NCBI GenBank assembly: GCA_002336805.1
Contig: DDEZ01000010.1
Coordinates: forward strand, 186,001-250,000
Source: Bacteroidetes bacterium UBA1941
GTDB lineage: Bacteria; Bacteroidota; Bacteroidia; Chitinophagales; LD1
Length of the DNA: 64,000 nt
Direction of reading: 5' to 3'
The stretch's first letter is position 1. Every line of letters begins with the position of its first letter. Under the pieces are notes generated by a model, which was not told where the DNA came from, did not search any database, and saw nothing but the letters and a program-made list of their open reading frames with translations. Both the position numbers and the translations under genes were made by a program. Shown piece after piece: positions 18,959 to 26,821 of this stretch.

Positions 18959-19020
18959 ATAGACAAGTAAATGTGCCGGACCGCTGAGCAATCAACATTA
19001 TCAGCTAGATGGGTTATGTC

Positions 19021-19344
19021 TCACCACTCCTTGCACTTCTGAGAGAGCTTGCGCTTGAACTCTTCGCGCTCCTCGGCAGACATGTTTTGCATCTTCATTT
19101 TGACGCGCTCCTTCCAGAATTTATTCTTGCCGCTATTGGCCCAGCGGAATCCAAAGCCGCCAAAGAGGATGCGTGATATGACAAGCAGGCAGAGCGCCTG
19201 AGAGTAAGTGACCTCCTTGAGCCCAAAGACCTCGGGGATGGTGATATTCCAGAGATACTGGAAGGCGTATACAAAAAACAGGAAGCCCACTACGGCCAGT
19301 GCGCCTATCCCGATCCCTTTTCCTATGAGCTTGGAGCGATCCAT
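19021..19344 (-). CDS. Small membrane protein paired with ECF sigma factor
   Basis: 107 residues: two hydrophobic segments (GIGALAVVGFLFFVYAFQYL and ALCLLVISRILFGGFGF), then a basic, charged tail with MKMQNMSAEEREEFKRKL. It starts 6 nt after the sigma factor stop codon and is surely cotranscribed. Similar small proteins follow ECF sigma genes in other Bacteroidota, so a membrane-linked regulator of that sigma factor is plausible. Function not shown. Confidence 0.7.
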   Translation of the reverse strand: MDRSKLIGKGIGIGALAVVGFLFFVYAFQYLWNITIPEVFGLKEVTYSQALCLLVISRILFGGFGFRWANSGKNKFWKERVKMKMQNMSAEEREEFKRKLSQKCKEW

Positions 19345-19350
19345 ATAATT

Positions 19351-19950
19351 TTATGATTGCTGAAATAGTTCTTCGTACAGAGACTGGAGCTCGTTTCGCA
19401 GAAACATTACCGCATACCTTTTGCGCGAAAGTAAGGTATTTACATTAGCTCCGGTGATCTCTGCGATCTCCTGAAAGCTTTTGTCCTCCAGCTCGTGCAT
19501 GATAAAGACCTCGCTCTGCTCCTTTGGCAGTTTCTTGAGACTCTCTGTGATGGTCTGCATGATCAGGTCATTCATCATCTTGCCCTCCGCAGTACCATCG
19601 TGAGATGGCAGCATGTCTGAGAGGGAGAGGGTGTCTCCGTCATCCTTGTAGCCGAATGTCTGGTCCTCGAGCAGCTCGGGGCGTTTCTTGCGGTAGAAGT
19701 CGGTGATCCTGTTGCGCGCTACGGTGAAAAGCCATGAGGCTACCTGCTCTACAGGCTTCATGACACGGAATGTATTGACAAACTCGTACATGACGTCCTG
19801 CAGGATATCTTCGGCATCCTCAGTGGTAGGTACGCGCTGTTTGATAAAATTGAGCAGCCTCTTACTCTCTTTGGAGAAAGTTTCAACGATCTTGACGTTA
19901 CTTTGGTCGGAGGCCATCGGGAGGGTTAAAGTAGTCATTTTGCTTGGCAT
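19351..19950 (-). CDS. ECF RNA polymerase sigma factor
   Basis: 199 residues. Sigma region 2 covers AEDILQDVMYEFVNTFR and VASWLFTVARNRITDFYRKK; region 4 covers LPKEQSEVFIMHELEDKSFQEIAEITG with NVNTLLSRKRYA as the DNA-recognition helix. It directs transcription of a dedicated regulon. Start: ATG at 19950 (MPSKMTTLTL) or 19938; the open frame continues upstream to a TTG at 20016, which looks non-coding. Linked to the small membrane protein downstream. Confidence 0.9.
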   Translation of the reverse strand: MPSKMTTLTLPMASDQSNVKIVETFSKESKRLLNFIKQRVPTTEDAEDILQDVMYEFVNTFRVMKPVEQVASWLFTVARNRITDFYRKKRPELLEDQTFGYKDDGDTLSLSDMLPSHDGTAEGKMMNDLIMQTITESLKKLPKEQSEVFIMHELEDKSFQEIAEITGANVNTLLSRKRYAVMFLRNELQSLYEELFQQS

Positions 19951-20180
19951 GAATTGAAATATTAGACGACCACGTTTTAATAATATTGTACTATTGGATA
20001 AAAAGCGTGCCAACACGTATTTTTATGACATTCTGGCATCCTTTTGAACAGCTGAGTCGCAGAATGGTTTTGGCCGATCAGGAATGCCCTGGTGGGCTGC
20101 GCACTGATAGATATGTTATGCAGTGTACGGCACGCTATACTCTCCACATCCTGGCGGGTTTGATTTGATGGACTTATTCC

Positions 20181-20188
20181 TATTTTTA
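20181..20188 (+). promoter_or_regulatory. Possible -7 box TATTTTTA of the ABC ATPase gene
   Basis: One mismatch to TAnnTTTG and only 5 nt upstream of the ATG at 20194. The rest of the 243-nt gap (19951-20193) contains nothing I recognise. Confidence 0.35.
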
Positions 20189-20193
20189 CCCTG

Positions 20194-21981
20194 ATGGAAA
20201 GAAAGCTGCTACTGGAGGTGAAGAACCTCGTCACTGAGTTTAAGACCGACGATGGCCATGTAAAGGCCGTGAATGATGTGAGTTTTAACCTATACCGTGG
20301 TGAGACGGTGGGTATAGTAGGGGAGTCTGGCTCGGGCAAGTCCGTGACCTCACTCTCTATCATGAACCTGATACCCAATCCACCAGGTCGTATCGCCTCG
20401 GGCCAGATCATCTACCACGCCAGAGATGGCCGCACCGTGGATCTGACCAAGATATCTGAAGCAGAGATGAGGAAGTTTCGCGGTGATGAAATCGCCATGA
20501 TATTCCAGGAGCCGATGACCTCTTTGAATCCTGTCTTTACCTGTGGTGACCAGGTGATGGAGGCTATCATCCTGCACCAGAAGAAGAGCAAGCAGGAGGC
20601 CCGTGAGCTGACCCTGAAAATGTTTGAAAAGGTGCGCCTGCCAGACCCGGCCCGCGTACTGGATGCCTACCCGCATCAGCTCTCAGGCGGCCAGAAGCAA
20701 CGGGTGATGATAGCCATGGCTATGAGCTGCAATCCTAGTATCCTGATAGCAGATGAGCCTACTACGGCTCTGGACGTGACAGTGCAGGCTACGATCCTGG
20801 ACCTGATGAACCAACTGCGCCATGAGATAGACTCCTCTGTCATCTTTATCACCCATGACCTGGGTGTGATAGCTGAGATAGCAGATGATGTAATAGTGAT
20901 GTATAAGGGCAAGATAGTGGAGCAGGGCTCTGTGATGGATATATTCAGCGATCCTAAGCACCCGTATACCCGCAGCCTGCTGGCATGCCGCCCGCCGCTG
21001 CACCAGCGCCTGCGCAAGCTGCCTACGGTAGTAGACTTCATGCGTGAGGAGAATGGCCAGATCATAGAGCTGCCTACCACGGTGAGCCAGGCCATAGCTG
21101 CCAATGTGATCACGCAGGCGGAGACAGACCGCCGCCGTGAGGACCTGCTGAGCCGCAAGCCGATACTGGAGATCAAGGGGCTCCAGACGTGGTTTCCTAC
21201 CAAGCATGACTTCTTTGGCCGGGTGACTGGTTACGTGAAGGCGGTGGATGATGTGAGCTTCAATGTACATGAGGGTGAGACTGTGGGTCTGGTAGGCGAG
21301 TCTGGCTGTGGCAAGACCACGCTGGGACGTACCATCCTGCGCCTGGCACCAGCTACGGGTGGCCAGGTACTATTTGAGGGCCGCAATATCTTGGACCTGC
21401 CTAATAATGAACTGAAAGACCTGCGCCGCCATATGCAGATCATATTCCAGGATCCGTACTCGTCTCTAAACCCGCGTATGAGCATCGGCGCAGCAATACA
21501 GGAGCCTATGAGCGTACATGGCATCCATGCCAATGAGGCGCAGCGAAAGGAGAAAGTGCTGGAGCTGCTGGCCAAGGTAAACATGAAGCCTGAGCACTAC
21601 TACAGGTATCCGCATGAGTTCTCTGGAGGTCAGCGTCAGCGTATCTGTATAGCCAGGGCACTCGCGCTCAATCCTAAGTTTATCATCTGTGATGAGTCTG
21701 TATCTGCGCTGGACGTGTCTGTGCAGGCACAGGTGCTCAACCTGCTCATACAGCTCCGCGAGGAGTTTAAATTCACCTATATCTTCATCTCGCATGACCT
21801 GTCTGTGGTCAAGTTTATGAGTGACCGCATGGTGGTGATGAATAAGGGCAAGATAGAAGAGATGGGGCCATCTGACGAGATATACAATAACCCTCAGAAG
21901 GAATATACCCGCAAGCTGATCAACGCTATCCCTAAGGGCGAGCTGGAGGATATCAGGAAGCGGATGGGTGCGACGGCCTGA
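20194..21981 (+). CDS. Fused dipeptide/oligopeptide ABC transporter ATPase (DppD-DppF type)
   Basis: 595 residues with two complete ATPase domains. First half: Walker A GESGSGKS (residues 43-50), signature LSGGQKQR, Walker B ILIADEPTTALD, then the oligopeptide-transporter C-terminal extension (HPYTRSLLACRPPL). Second half: GESGCGKT, FSGGQRQR and FIICDESVSALD. It powers peptide uptake together with permeases and a binding protein that are not nearby. Such fused forms are common in Bacteroidota. No downstream operon partner. Confidence 0.93.
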   Translation: MERKLLLEVKNLVTEFKTDDGHVKAVNDVSFNLYRGETVGIVGESGSGKSVTSLSIMNLIPNPPGRIASGQIIYHARDGRTVDLTKISEAEMRKFRGDEIAMIFQEPMTSLNPVFTCGDQVMEAIILHQKKSKQEARELTLKMFEKVRLPDPARVLDAYPHQLSGGQKQRVMIAMAMSCNPSILIADEPTTALDVTVQATILDLMNQLRHEIDSSVIFITHDLGVIAEIADDVIVMYKGKIVEQGSVMDIFSDPKHPYTRSLLACRPPLHQRLRKLPTVVDFMREENGQIIELPTTVSQAIAANVITQAETDRRREDLLSRKPILEIKGLQTWFPTKHDFFGRVTGYVKAVDDVSFNVHEGETVGLVGESGCGKTTLGRTILRLAPATGGQVLFEGRNILDLPNNELKDLRRHMQIIFQDPYSSLNPRMSIGAAIQEPMSVHGIHANEAQRKEKVLELLAKVNMKPEHYYRYPHEFSGGQRQRICIARALALNPKFIICDESVSALDVSVQAQVLNLLIQLREEFKFTYIFISHDLSVVKFMSDRMVVMNKGKIEEMGPSDEIYNNPQKEYTRKLINAIPKGELEDIRKRMGATA

Positions 21982-22041
21982 TAGCTTAAATCCACCAACA
22001 GAGGGAAGCAAGGGTTGTTTGCGATTGGCGGCAGTTAGTAT

Positions 22042-22049
22042 TATCTTCG
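22042..22049 (+). promoter_or_regulatory. -7 box-like TATCTTCG, leaderless arrangement
   Basis: Same octamer as at pth, with only 4 nt to the ATG at 22054. Confidence 0.5.
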
Positions 22050-22053
22050 TGCT

Positions 22054-22602
22054 ATGCGCGAGTTGAAGTACGATCCACCATCCTATACCATAGCCGACTA
22101 CAATATGTGGGAGGGCCAGTGGGAGCTGATAGACGGTATACCGTATGCTATGAGTCCATCGCCTAGCCAGAAGCATCAGTGGTTGGCAGTGCTAATATCC
22201 GCAGAGATGGTGGCTGGACTACGCCTTCATAAAAGCGACTGCGGTAAATGCCGGGTGATGACGGATATAGACTGGGTCATCAATGATACGATCGTACTAA
22301 GGCCTGATGTAGCAGTAGTATGTGATCCCCTGGATACTTTTATCACCGCCCCACCAGTATTGATCGTAGAGATCGCCTCTCCATCTACCGCTCTGAAGGA
22401 CCGAAAGACCAAGTTTGATATCTATCAAACGCAAGGTGTAACTTATTATATCCTTGCTGATCCAGCTACTTATAGCTTTACGATCTTTCACCTGGAGAAT
22501 GGCAAATATGTGGAGATACAAACCACGACTTTTACTATACATAATGGTTGTTCAATTACTCTCGATTTATCCCTTATATTAGACGAGCTACGCAATAGTT
22601 AG
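22054..22602 (+). CDS. Uma2 family endonuclease-like protein (DUF820)
   Basis: 182 residues of the restriction-endonuclease-like PD-(D/E)XK fold. Visible family motifs: YELIDG-type WELIDGIPYAMSPSPSQKHQ at the N-terminus, LRPDVAVVC, and the core VLIVEIASPSTALKDRKTKFDIY with Glu and Lys of the active site. The family is very abundant in Cyanobacteria and present in many Bacteroidota; its physiological substrate is unknown. It lies 30 nt before the GH3-like gene and may be cotranscribed with it. Confidence 0.85.
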   Translation: MRELKYDPPSYTIADYNMWEGQWELIDGIPYAMSPSPSQKHQWLAVLISAEMVAGLRLHKSDCGKCRVMTDIDWVINDTIVLRPDVAVVCDPLDTFITAPPVLIVEIASPSTALKDRKTKFDIYQTQGVTYYILADPATYSFTIFHLENGKYVEIQTTTFTIHNGCSITLDLSLILDELRNS

Positions 22603-22631
22603 TAGCTTTCATTTATAGTGGGGAAAAACAC

Positions 22632-24122
22632 ATGATTCCATTTAGTTTAAGGGGCCAGAGCAAAGCGATACGCGACCAAAAGCGCGTGCTGCGCAAGCTG
22701 CTGACCACAGCCTTTGCTACAGAGTTTGGTGTGCAGCATGGCTTCTTTGATATCCTGAACCATCAGGACATGATGGAAGAGTTTCGCCGCAGGGTGCCGG
22801 TACATACCTATAGTGATATGGCGGTGTGGTGGGACCGGGCACGCAAGGGTGAGCGCGACATCACCTGGAAGGGTATCATCAAATATTTTGCGCTCAGCTC
22901 AGGGACCTCTGAGGGGGCGAGCAAATATGTGCCGGTATCTAAGCACATGATCCGCGCCATACAGCGCTCCAGCCTGAAGCAATACGCCTCGATACTGAAA
23001 GATAAAGAAGTGCCGGTCACAGTCTTCAGCCATAGCTCTGTGATGATGGGCAGCAGTACCAATCTGCGCTATGTAGGTTCGCACCAGGAGGGTGACCTGA
23101 GTGGTATCGTGACCACACGTATACCACTGTGGTTTGAGGCCTTTGCCAAGCCGGGGGTGCAGACGCGCCGGATGGCCTGGCAGGATAAGATACACGCTAT
23201 AGCAGATCAGGCAAAGGAGTGGGATGTGTCTATGATAGGAGGGGTGCCGGCGTGGATCATCATGCTTTTTGAGGAGATGTGCGAGAAGTACCATGTGAAG
23301 TCTGTACATGAGATATGGCCACATCTCAAGGTCTATTTTCATGGTGGGGTGGCTATCACGCCATACCTTACGGCGCTTCGTTCTTTCTTTGCAGAGGAGG
23401 TCTTTCTCTTTGAGACCTACCTGGCGTCTGAGGGGTTCTTTGCCTATCAGAGCAGGCTGCATGCGGAGGGTATGAAGCTGATCGCTAACAACGGCATCTA
23501 CTTTGAGTTCATCCCATTTACGGAGGAGTACTTTGACGGAGAGGGCAACCTGCGTGACCGCTTTCCCAGGACGCATCATGTGGAGGAGATTGTAGAAGGG
23601 CAGGAGTATGCCATGGTGATCTCTACCTGCTCCGGCGCCTGGCGCTATCTGATAGGGGACACTATCCGGTTTGAGTCGCTGCGGTATATGGAGATATCTA
23701 TCACTGGCCGTACCAAGCACTACCTGAGCCTCTGCCAGGAGCACCTCTCTGTAGAGAATATGAATGACGCGCTGGCTGCTACAGCCGCCGCCTTTGGCGT
23801 GCACTGCCAGGAGTACTGCGTGGCCGGGATCAAGCTGGAGGCTGGTTTCGCACATGAGTGGTATGTGAGTATAGATGCGGAGGTGGACGGAGAGCCCTTT
23901 ACCCGCATGCTGGATGACAAGCTCAGGGAGCTGAATGATGACTACGCCACCGAGCGCGACTTTGCCCTGAAACAGGTAACTGTACGGTTTCTTCCTAATG
24001 AAGCCTTCACAGGTTTTCTGGCAGAGCTGGGCAAACAAGGAGCTCAGGTCAAGTTTCCCAGGGTGATAAAGGGGGCTCAATATGATCGCTGGGTAGCTTT
24101 CCTACAGAAAAATCAATTTTGA
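22632..24122 (+). CDS. GH3 auxin-responsive promoter family acyl-adenylating enzyme
   Basis: 496 residues similar to bacterial GH3 proteins, relatives of plant enzymes that adenylate an acid and join it to an amino acid. The ATP-binding motif is ALSSGTSEGASKYVPVS (near residue 90) and FETYLASEGFFAYQ is the conserved central segment, with GAWRYLIGDTIRF later. The bacterial substrate is not known. It follows the Uma2 gene by 29 nt. Confidence 0.88.
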   Translation: MIPFSLRGQSKAIRDQKRVLRKLLTTAFATEFGVQHGFFDILNHQDMMEEFRRRVPVHTYSDMAVWWDRARKGERDITWKGIIKYFALSSGTSEGASKYVPVSKHMIRAIQRSSLKQYASILKDKEVPVTVFSHSSVMMGSSTNLRYVGSHQEGDLSGIVTTRIPLWFEAFAKPGVQTRRMAWQDKIHAIADQAKEWDVSMIGGVPAWIIMLFEEMCEKYHVKSVHEIWPHLKVYFHGGVAITPYLTALRSFFAEEVFLFETYLASEGFFAYQSRLHAEGMKLIANNGIYFEFIPFTEEYFDGEGNLRDRFPRTHHVEEIVEGQEYAMVISTCSGAWRYLIGDTIRFESLRYMEISITGRTKHYLSLCQEHLSVENMNDALAATAAAFGVHCQEYCVAGIKLEAGFAHEWYVSIDAEVDGEPFTRMLDDKLRELNDDYATERDFALKQVTVRFLPNEAFTGFLAELGKQGAQVKFPRVIKGAQYDRWVAFLQKNQF

Positions 24123-24180
24123 TCTCTATTTATTTGATTATTAGTAGGAAAGGGTTAACTTAGTCATAACCTGAGAGGCG

Positions 24181-24188
24181 CATTTTTG
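24181..24188 (+). promoter_or_regulatory. Possible -7 box CATTTTTG for the small membrane peptide gene
   Basis: One mismatch to TAnnTTTG, 19 nt before the ATG at 24208. Confidence 0.35.
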
Positions 24189-24207
24189 TACCAATAAACC
24201 CCAAGCT

Positions 24208-24348
24208 ATGCGTACAATTTACCCTAAGTTTATTACGACCCTCTTCATTATTCTGCTGGTAGCTGTGATAGTCCGCTATACCGGCACGCAGGGACAGGCT
24301 TCTGCTCATCAGGCTACTCAGCCACTGGGCTATACCAGCAGCAAATAG
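24208..24348 (+). CDS. 46-residue single-span membrane peptide
   Basis: A short ATG-to-TAG frame encoding MRTIYPKFITTLFIILLVAV, then a short soluble tail (VRYTGTQGQASAHQ...). It has one hydrophobic helix at residues 9-22 and looks like an anchored or secreted peptide. Support: codon use like the neighbours, a -7-like box 19 nt upstream, and a stem-loop after the stop (24365-24399). No family recognised. It could be non-coding. Confidence 0.45.
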   Translation: MRTIYPKFITTLFIILLVAVIVRYTGTQGQASAHQATQPLGYTSSK

Positions 24349-24364
24349 TATAAGCATGCAAGAA

Positions 24365-24399
24365 AAAGACGCTTAACAAAACCTTGTTGCAACGTCTTT
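24365..24399 (+). terminator. Stem-loop after the small peptide gene
   Basis: AAAGACG (24365-24371) pairs with CGTCTTT (24393-24399), and AACAA (24375-24379) pairs with TTGTT (24384-24388) inside. It is either a terminator for the peptide gene or a leader structure of the histidine kinase gene. Confidence 0.5.
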
Positions 24400-24417
24400 C
24401 GTATATGCTTGTACCCC

Positions 24418-25827
24418 ATGCAAAAAGCTCTTGACCCCATCCGCTCCTTTTGGGCCTGCCTGACATCGGTAGGCGCCTCAGATGATCTGGCCGCTCACGA
24501 GCGCAAGTACGTCCGGTTTACTAATGTAGTAGCTACGCTCACTGCCCTGGCGGTGGCCCTCTATATACCCATCAGTATCTGGCAGCATCAGTATCTGCTA
24601 GCCGCGCTACAGGCTGTAGATACGCTCTTTGTGCTCAGTGTGCTGTGGCTAAACTGGCGGCACTACACTAATGCTTCACGTTTCACTTATATAGTGGTGG
24701 TCAATGGCTTTGTGTATATCAACTCCTGCTTCATAGGCTATGAGAGCCATGTACAGGACTTTTTCTACATCTCCTATATCGTACCTTTTCTGCTCTTCAG
24801 CGCACGGGACTATCGCAATATCCTGGCAGGCGTATCCATAGCGATCGCCTTTTTCTTCATCTATGACCATACGTATCAGTATTTCACCGGCTATAATCTG
24901 GATGGGGTCACGCAGCTCGCTATTTACAACACCAATATCTGGATGAAGTTTATCCTCTTTGGGCTGGCTATCTATATCCTGTCATACTACAATTTCAGTA
25001 CAGAAGCTGAGCTGGCTGACAGCAATGAGAAGCTGATGCAACAAGCTGCCGAACTGCAACGGTCCAATAAAGACCTGGAGGAATTTGGCTCTATCATCTC
25101 TCATGACCTGCGCGCACCTGTGCGCGGTATCAGCAGCTTTATGACCCTGCTGAAGCGCAGGTATGAGAGCCAGCTCGATGCTACAGCTATAGAGTTTATA
25201 GACATGGCTCAGGGTAGTGCCGAGCGTATGTCGCGCCAGATAGAGGACATGCTCTCTTATAGCAAGGTGGCCCGCAATCTGCCTCCTCCCGCCACGGTAG
25301 ACGCCAATGCCATCGTCCGCATCATACAGATGGAGCTAGGGGAGAAGTTTGCGGAGCGCAATGCGCGTATCGTCGCATCAGGAGAGCTGCCGCGCCTCCG
25401 GGAAGTGCATCAAACCCTGATCCATCACATCTTCCAGAATCTGATAGCGAACGGTATCAAATTCAATACTGCTGCGGATCCACAGGTGGAGATCAGCCAT
25501 AAAGTAGAGGGCGATATGTTCGTATTCCAGATACGGGACAATGGTATCGGTATCGATACGCAGTTTAGTGGCAAACTCTTCCAGATGTTCAAAAGGCTGC
25601 ATACTGAGGAGCAGTTTGAAGGTACGGGCATCGGTCTGGCTATCTGCAAGAAGATCGTAAGCCACTATGGCGGCGATATCTGGTTTGAGAGTCAGCCGGG
25701 TGCAGGTACGTCGTTCTTCTTCTCCCTGCCCAATAAAGAAAACCTCTCAGTGGTCTATAGTATAGCGCGCACGGGCGGAGCCAGCATGCCTATAGCGGCA
25801 CGTGCTCATGCAGGCACTCAGGTGTAG
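24418..25827 (+). CDS. Membrane sensor histidine kinase
   Basis: 469 residues from the ATG at 24418; a TTG 9 nt earlier is less likely. About six membrane helices occupy residues 35-190. A coiled-coil linker (TEAELADSNEKLMQQAAELQ) leads to the HisKA domain with H-box SIISHDLRAPVRG, His about 229. The ATPase domain has the N box NLIANGIKFN, G1 box IRDNGIGID and G2 box GTGIGLAICKKIV. No response regulator is adjacent, so the partner is encoded elsewhere. The signal is unknown. Confidence 0.92.
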   Translation: MQKALDPIRSFWACLTSVGASDDLAAHERKYVRFTNVVATLTALAVALYIPISIWQHQYLLAALQAVDTLFVLSVLWLNWRHYTNASRFTYIVVVNGFVYINSCFIGYESHVQDFFYISYIVPFLLFSARDYRNILAGVSIAIAFFFIYDHTYQYFTGYNLDGVTQLAIYNTNIWMKFILFGLAIYILSYYNFSTEAELADSNEKLMQQAAELQRSNKDLEEFGSIISHDLRAPVRGISSFMTLLKRRYESQLDATAIEFIDMAQGSAERMSRQIEDMLSYSKVARNLPPPATVDANAIVRIIQMELGEKFAERNARIVASGELPRLREVHQTLIHHIFQNLIANGIKFNTAADPQVEISHKVEGDMFVFQIRDNGIGIDTQFSGKLFQMFKRLHTEEQFEGTGIGLAICKKIVSHYGGDIWFESQPGAGTSFFFSLPNKENLSVVYSIARTGGASMPIAARAHAGTQV

Positions 25828-26390
25828 GCGTAGAGATCTCGTGTTACCTCCATGTAGCGCCGGTCTGTAGGGCGTACTGAGCTATACATATGTGGCTGCC
25901 TGCGGGCATCGCGGCGTAGGCTGGCGGATATAAAGTTGTCCGTATCACGTGCTGAGAAATCTTTCCCTTTTTTCTTGTCGTCCTCAGTGGGTGGTGGAGC
26001 TGTTTCATTAGCCACCTCGGGGCCCATCTGCGCCTCGGCCATCAGGTGGTCCGGTAGCTCCATTTCTTCTTCCCGGCGGGCGTAGCCGAAGTTATGCTTC
26101 AGGATAAAAAAGCAGGCAGTAGGATTTAGCTGCCTGGTCATAGCTGCCCCTTCCAGCTTGACTATAAAGAGCTGCTCTATCTGGCAGATGCGGGCCATGA
26201 CATCGGGGTTATTGGCCCATTTCTTTTTCCAGTAGTACCAGAGCTGGCGGTAGCAGCGGTTTTCCAGCAGCGCCTGATTGAGGGTGAAAACGTGCTCCTT
26301 CTCTGCGGTGCTCATGATGAGCGAGAGGTGGATGAGTGTGGCTTTGAGCGGCCAGCGGTCTGGTAGCGGGCTATCTTCCAAAGGTCCCAT
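25818..26390 (-). CDS. Orphan protein resembling phage terminase small subunit (gp3-like)
   Basis: 190 residues, soluble, no signal peptide. The central part (WYYWKKKWANNPDVMARICQ..., then LNPTACFFILKHNFGYARR) resembles the pattern of DNA-packaging gp3-like small terminase subunits, which end their helical domain with a phrase like FTMKNRFGW. The C-terminal 80 residues are acidic then basic and low in complexity. No other phage gene is near. It overlaps the kinase gene by 10 bp tail to tail. Family assignment is tentative. Confidence 0.45.
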   Translation of the reverse strand: MGPLEDSPLPDRWPLKATLIHLSLIMSTAEKEHVFTLNQALLENRCYRQLWYYWKKKWANNPDVMARICQIEQLFIVKLEGAAMTRQLNPTACFFILKHNFGYARREEEMELPDHLMAEAQMGPEVANETAPPPTEDDKKKGKDFSARDTDNFISASLRRDARRQPHMYSSVRPTDRRYMEVTRDLYAYT

Positions 26391-26795
26391 AGTGTTTTGA
26401 TTTTGGGTGATAAAATATGTACTGCAAATATCGCAGATGGGGCAAAGTTATTTTGGCGGAAATACTCACAAAAACCGGCGATCGGGATGGAAAATGTTGA
26501 GGTAGTGCGGCTTGCAGGAGAGAGGAGGAATTGTCCACAAAACAGCCACCCTCCAAACCTCCCTAAAGGGAGGCTTTAATGCAAACAGCACCCGACCTGA
26601 GTCTTTGCAAGCAGTGGGATGAGATAGTTTATAGCTGGGTGGAACGGATTGTTTTTTAACCGGAGGTGGGGGTTTAATTGATTGACTATCAATTATATTA
26701 AATTAAAATTTAAAATGTCTCATTATAACAACAATGGGGTGGGGCGCGTTGTTGAAATGTGACGAGACTCCGGCCTGCTGAGAGGAGGGTTAGGT
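26391..26795. other. Intergenic region without a recognisable gene
   Basis: About 400 nt. It contains the hairpin at 26558-26573 and an AT-rich stretch at 26680-26715 upstream of the LysM gene promoter. I found no convincing coding frame or RNA gene. Confidence 0.5.
26558..26573. repeat. Palindromic hairpin CCTCCC-TAAA-GGGAGG
   Basis: Perfect 6-bp stem with a TAAA loop, preceded by CCACCCTCCAAA and followed by CTTT. It resembles short intergenic hairpin repeats common in Bacteroidota genomes. It could also act as a weak terminator. Confidence 0.55.
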
Positions 26796-26803
26796 TACTT
26801 TTG
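26796..26803 (+). promoter_or_regulatory. -7 box TACTTTTG of the first LysM gene
   Basis: Perfect TAnnTTTG match 18 nt before the ATG at 26822. Confidence 0.6.
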
Positions 26804-26821
26804 GCAGCTGATACAAAGTGT

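Noticed and set aside
20000..20040. Sigma-54-like TGGCACG on the minus strand upstream of the ECF sigma gene
   Set aside because: The required GC of the -12 element is missing at the right spacing.
20017..20193. Possible tRNA or small RNA gene in the gap before the ABC ATPase
   Set aside because: No cloverleaf arms, T-loop sequence or terminator could be found by eye.
22899..24080. 393-residue open frame antisense to the GH3-like gene
   Set aside because: It lacks a recognisable family and signal, while the plus-strand frame has clear GH3 motifs; it reflects codon bias of the true gene.
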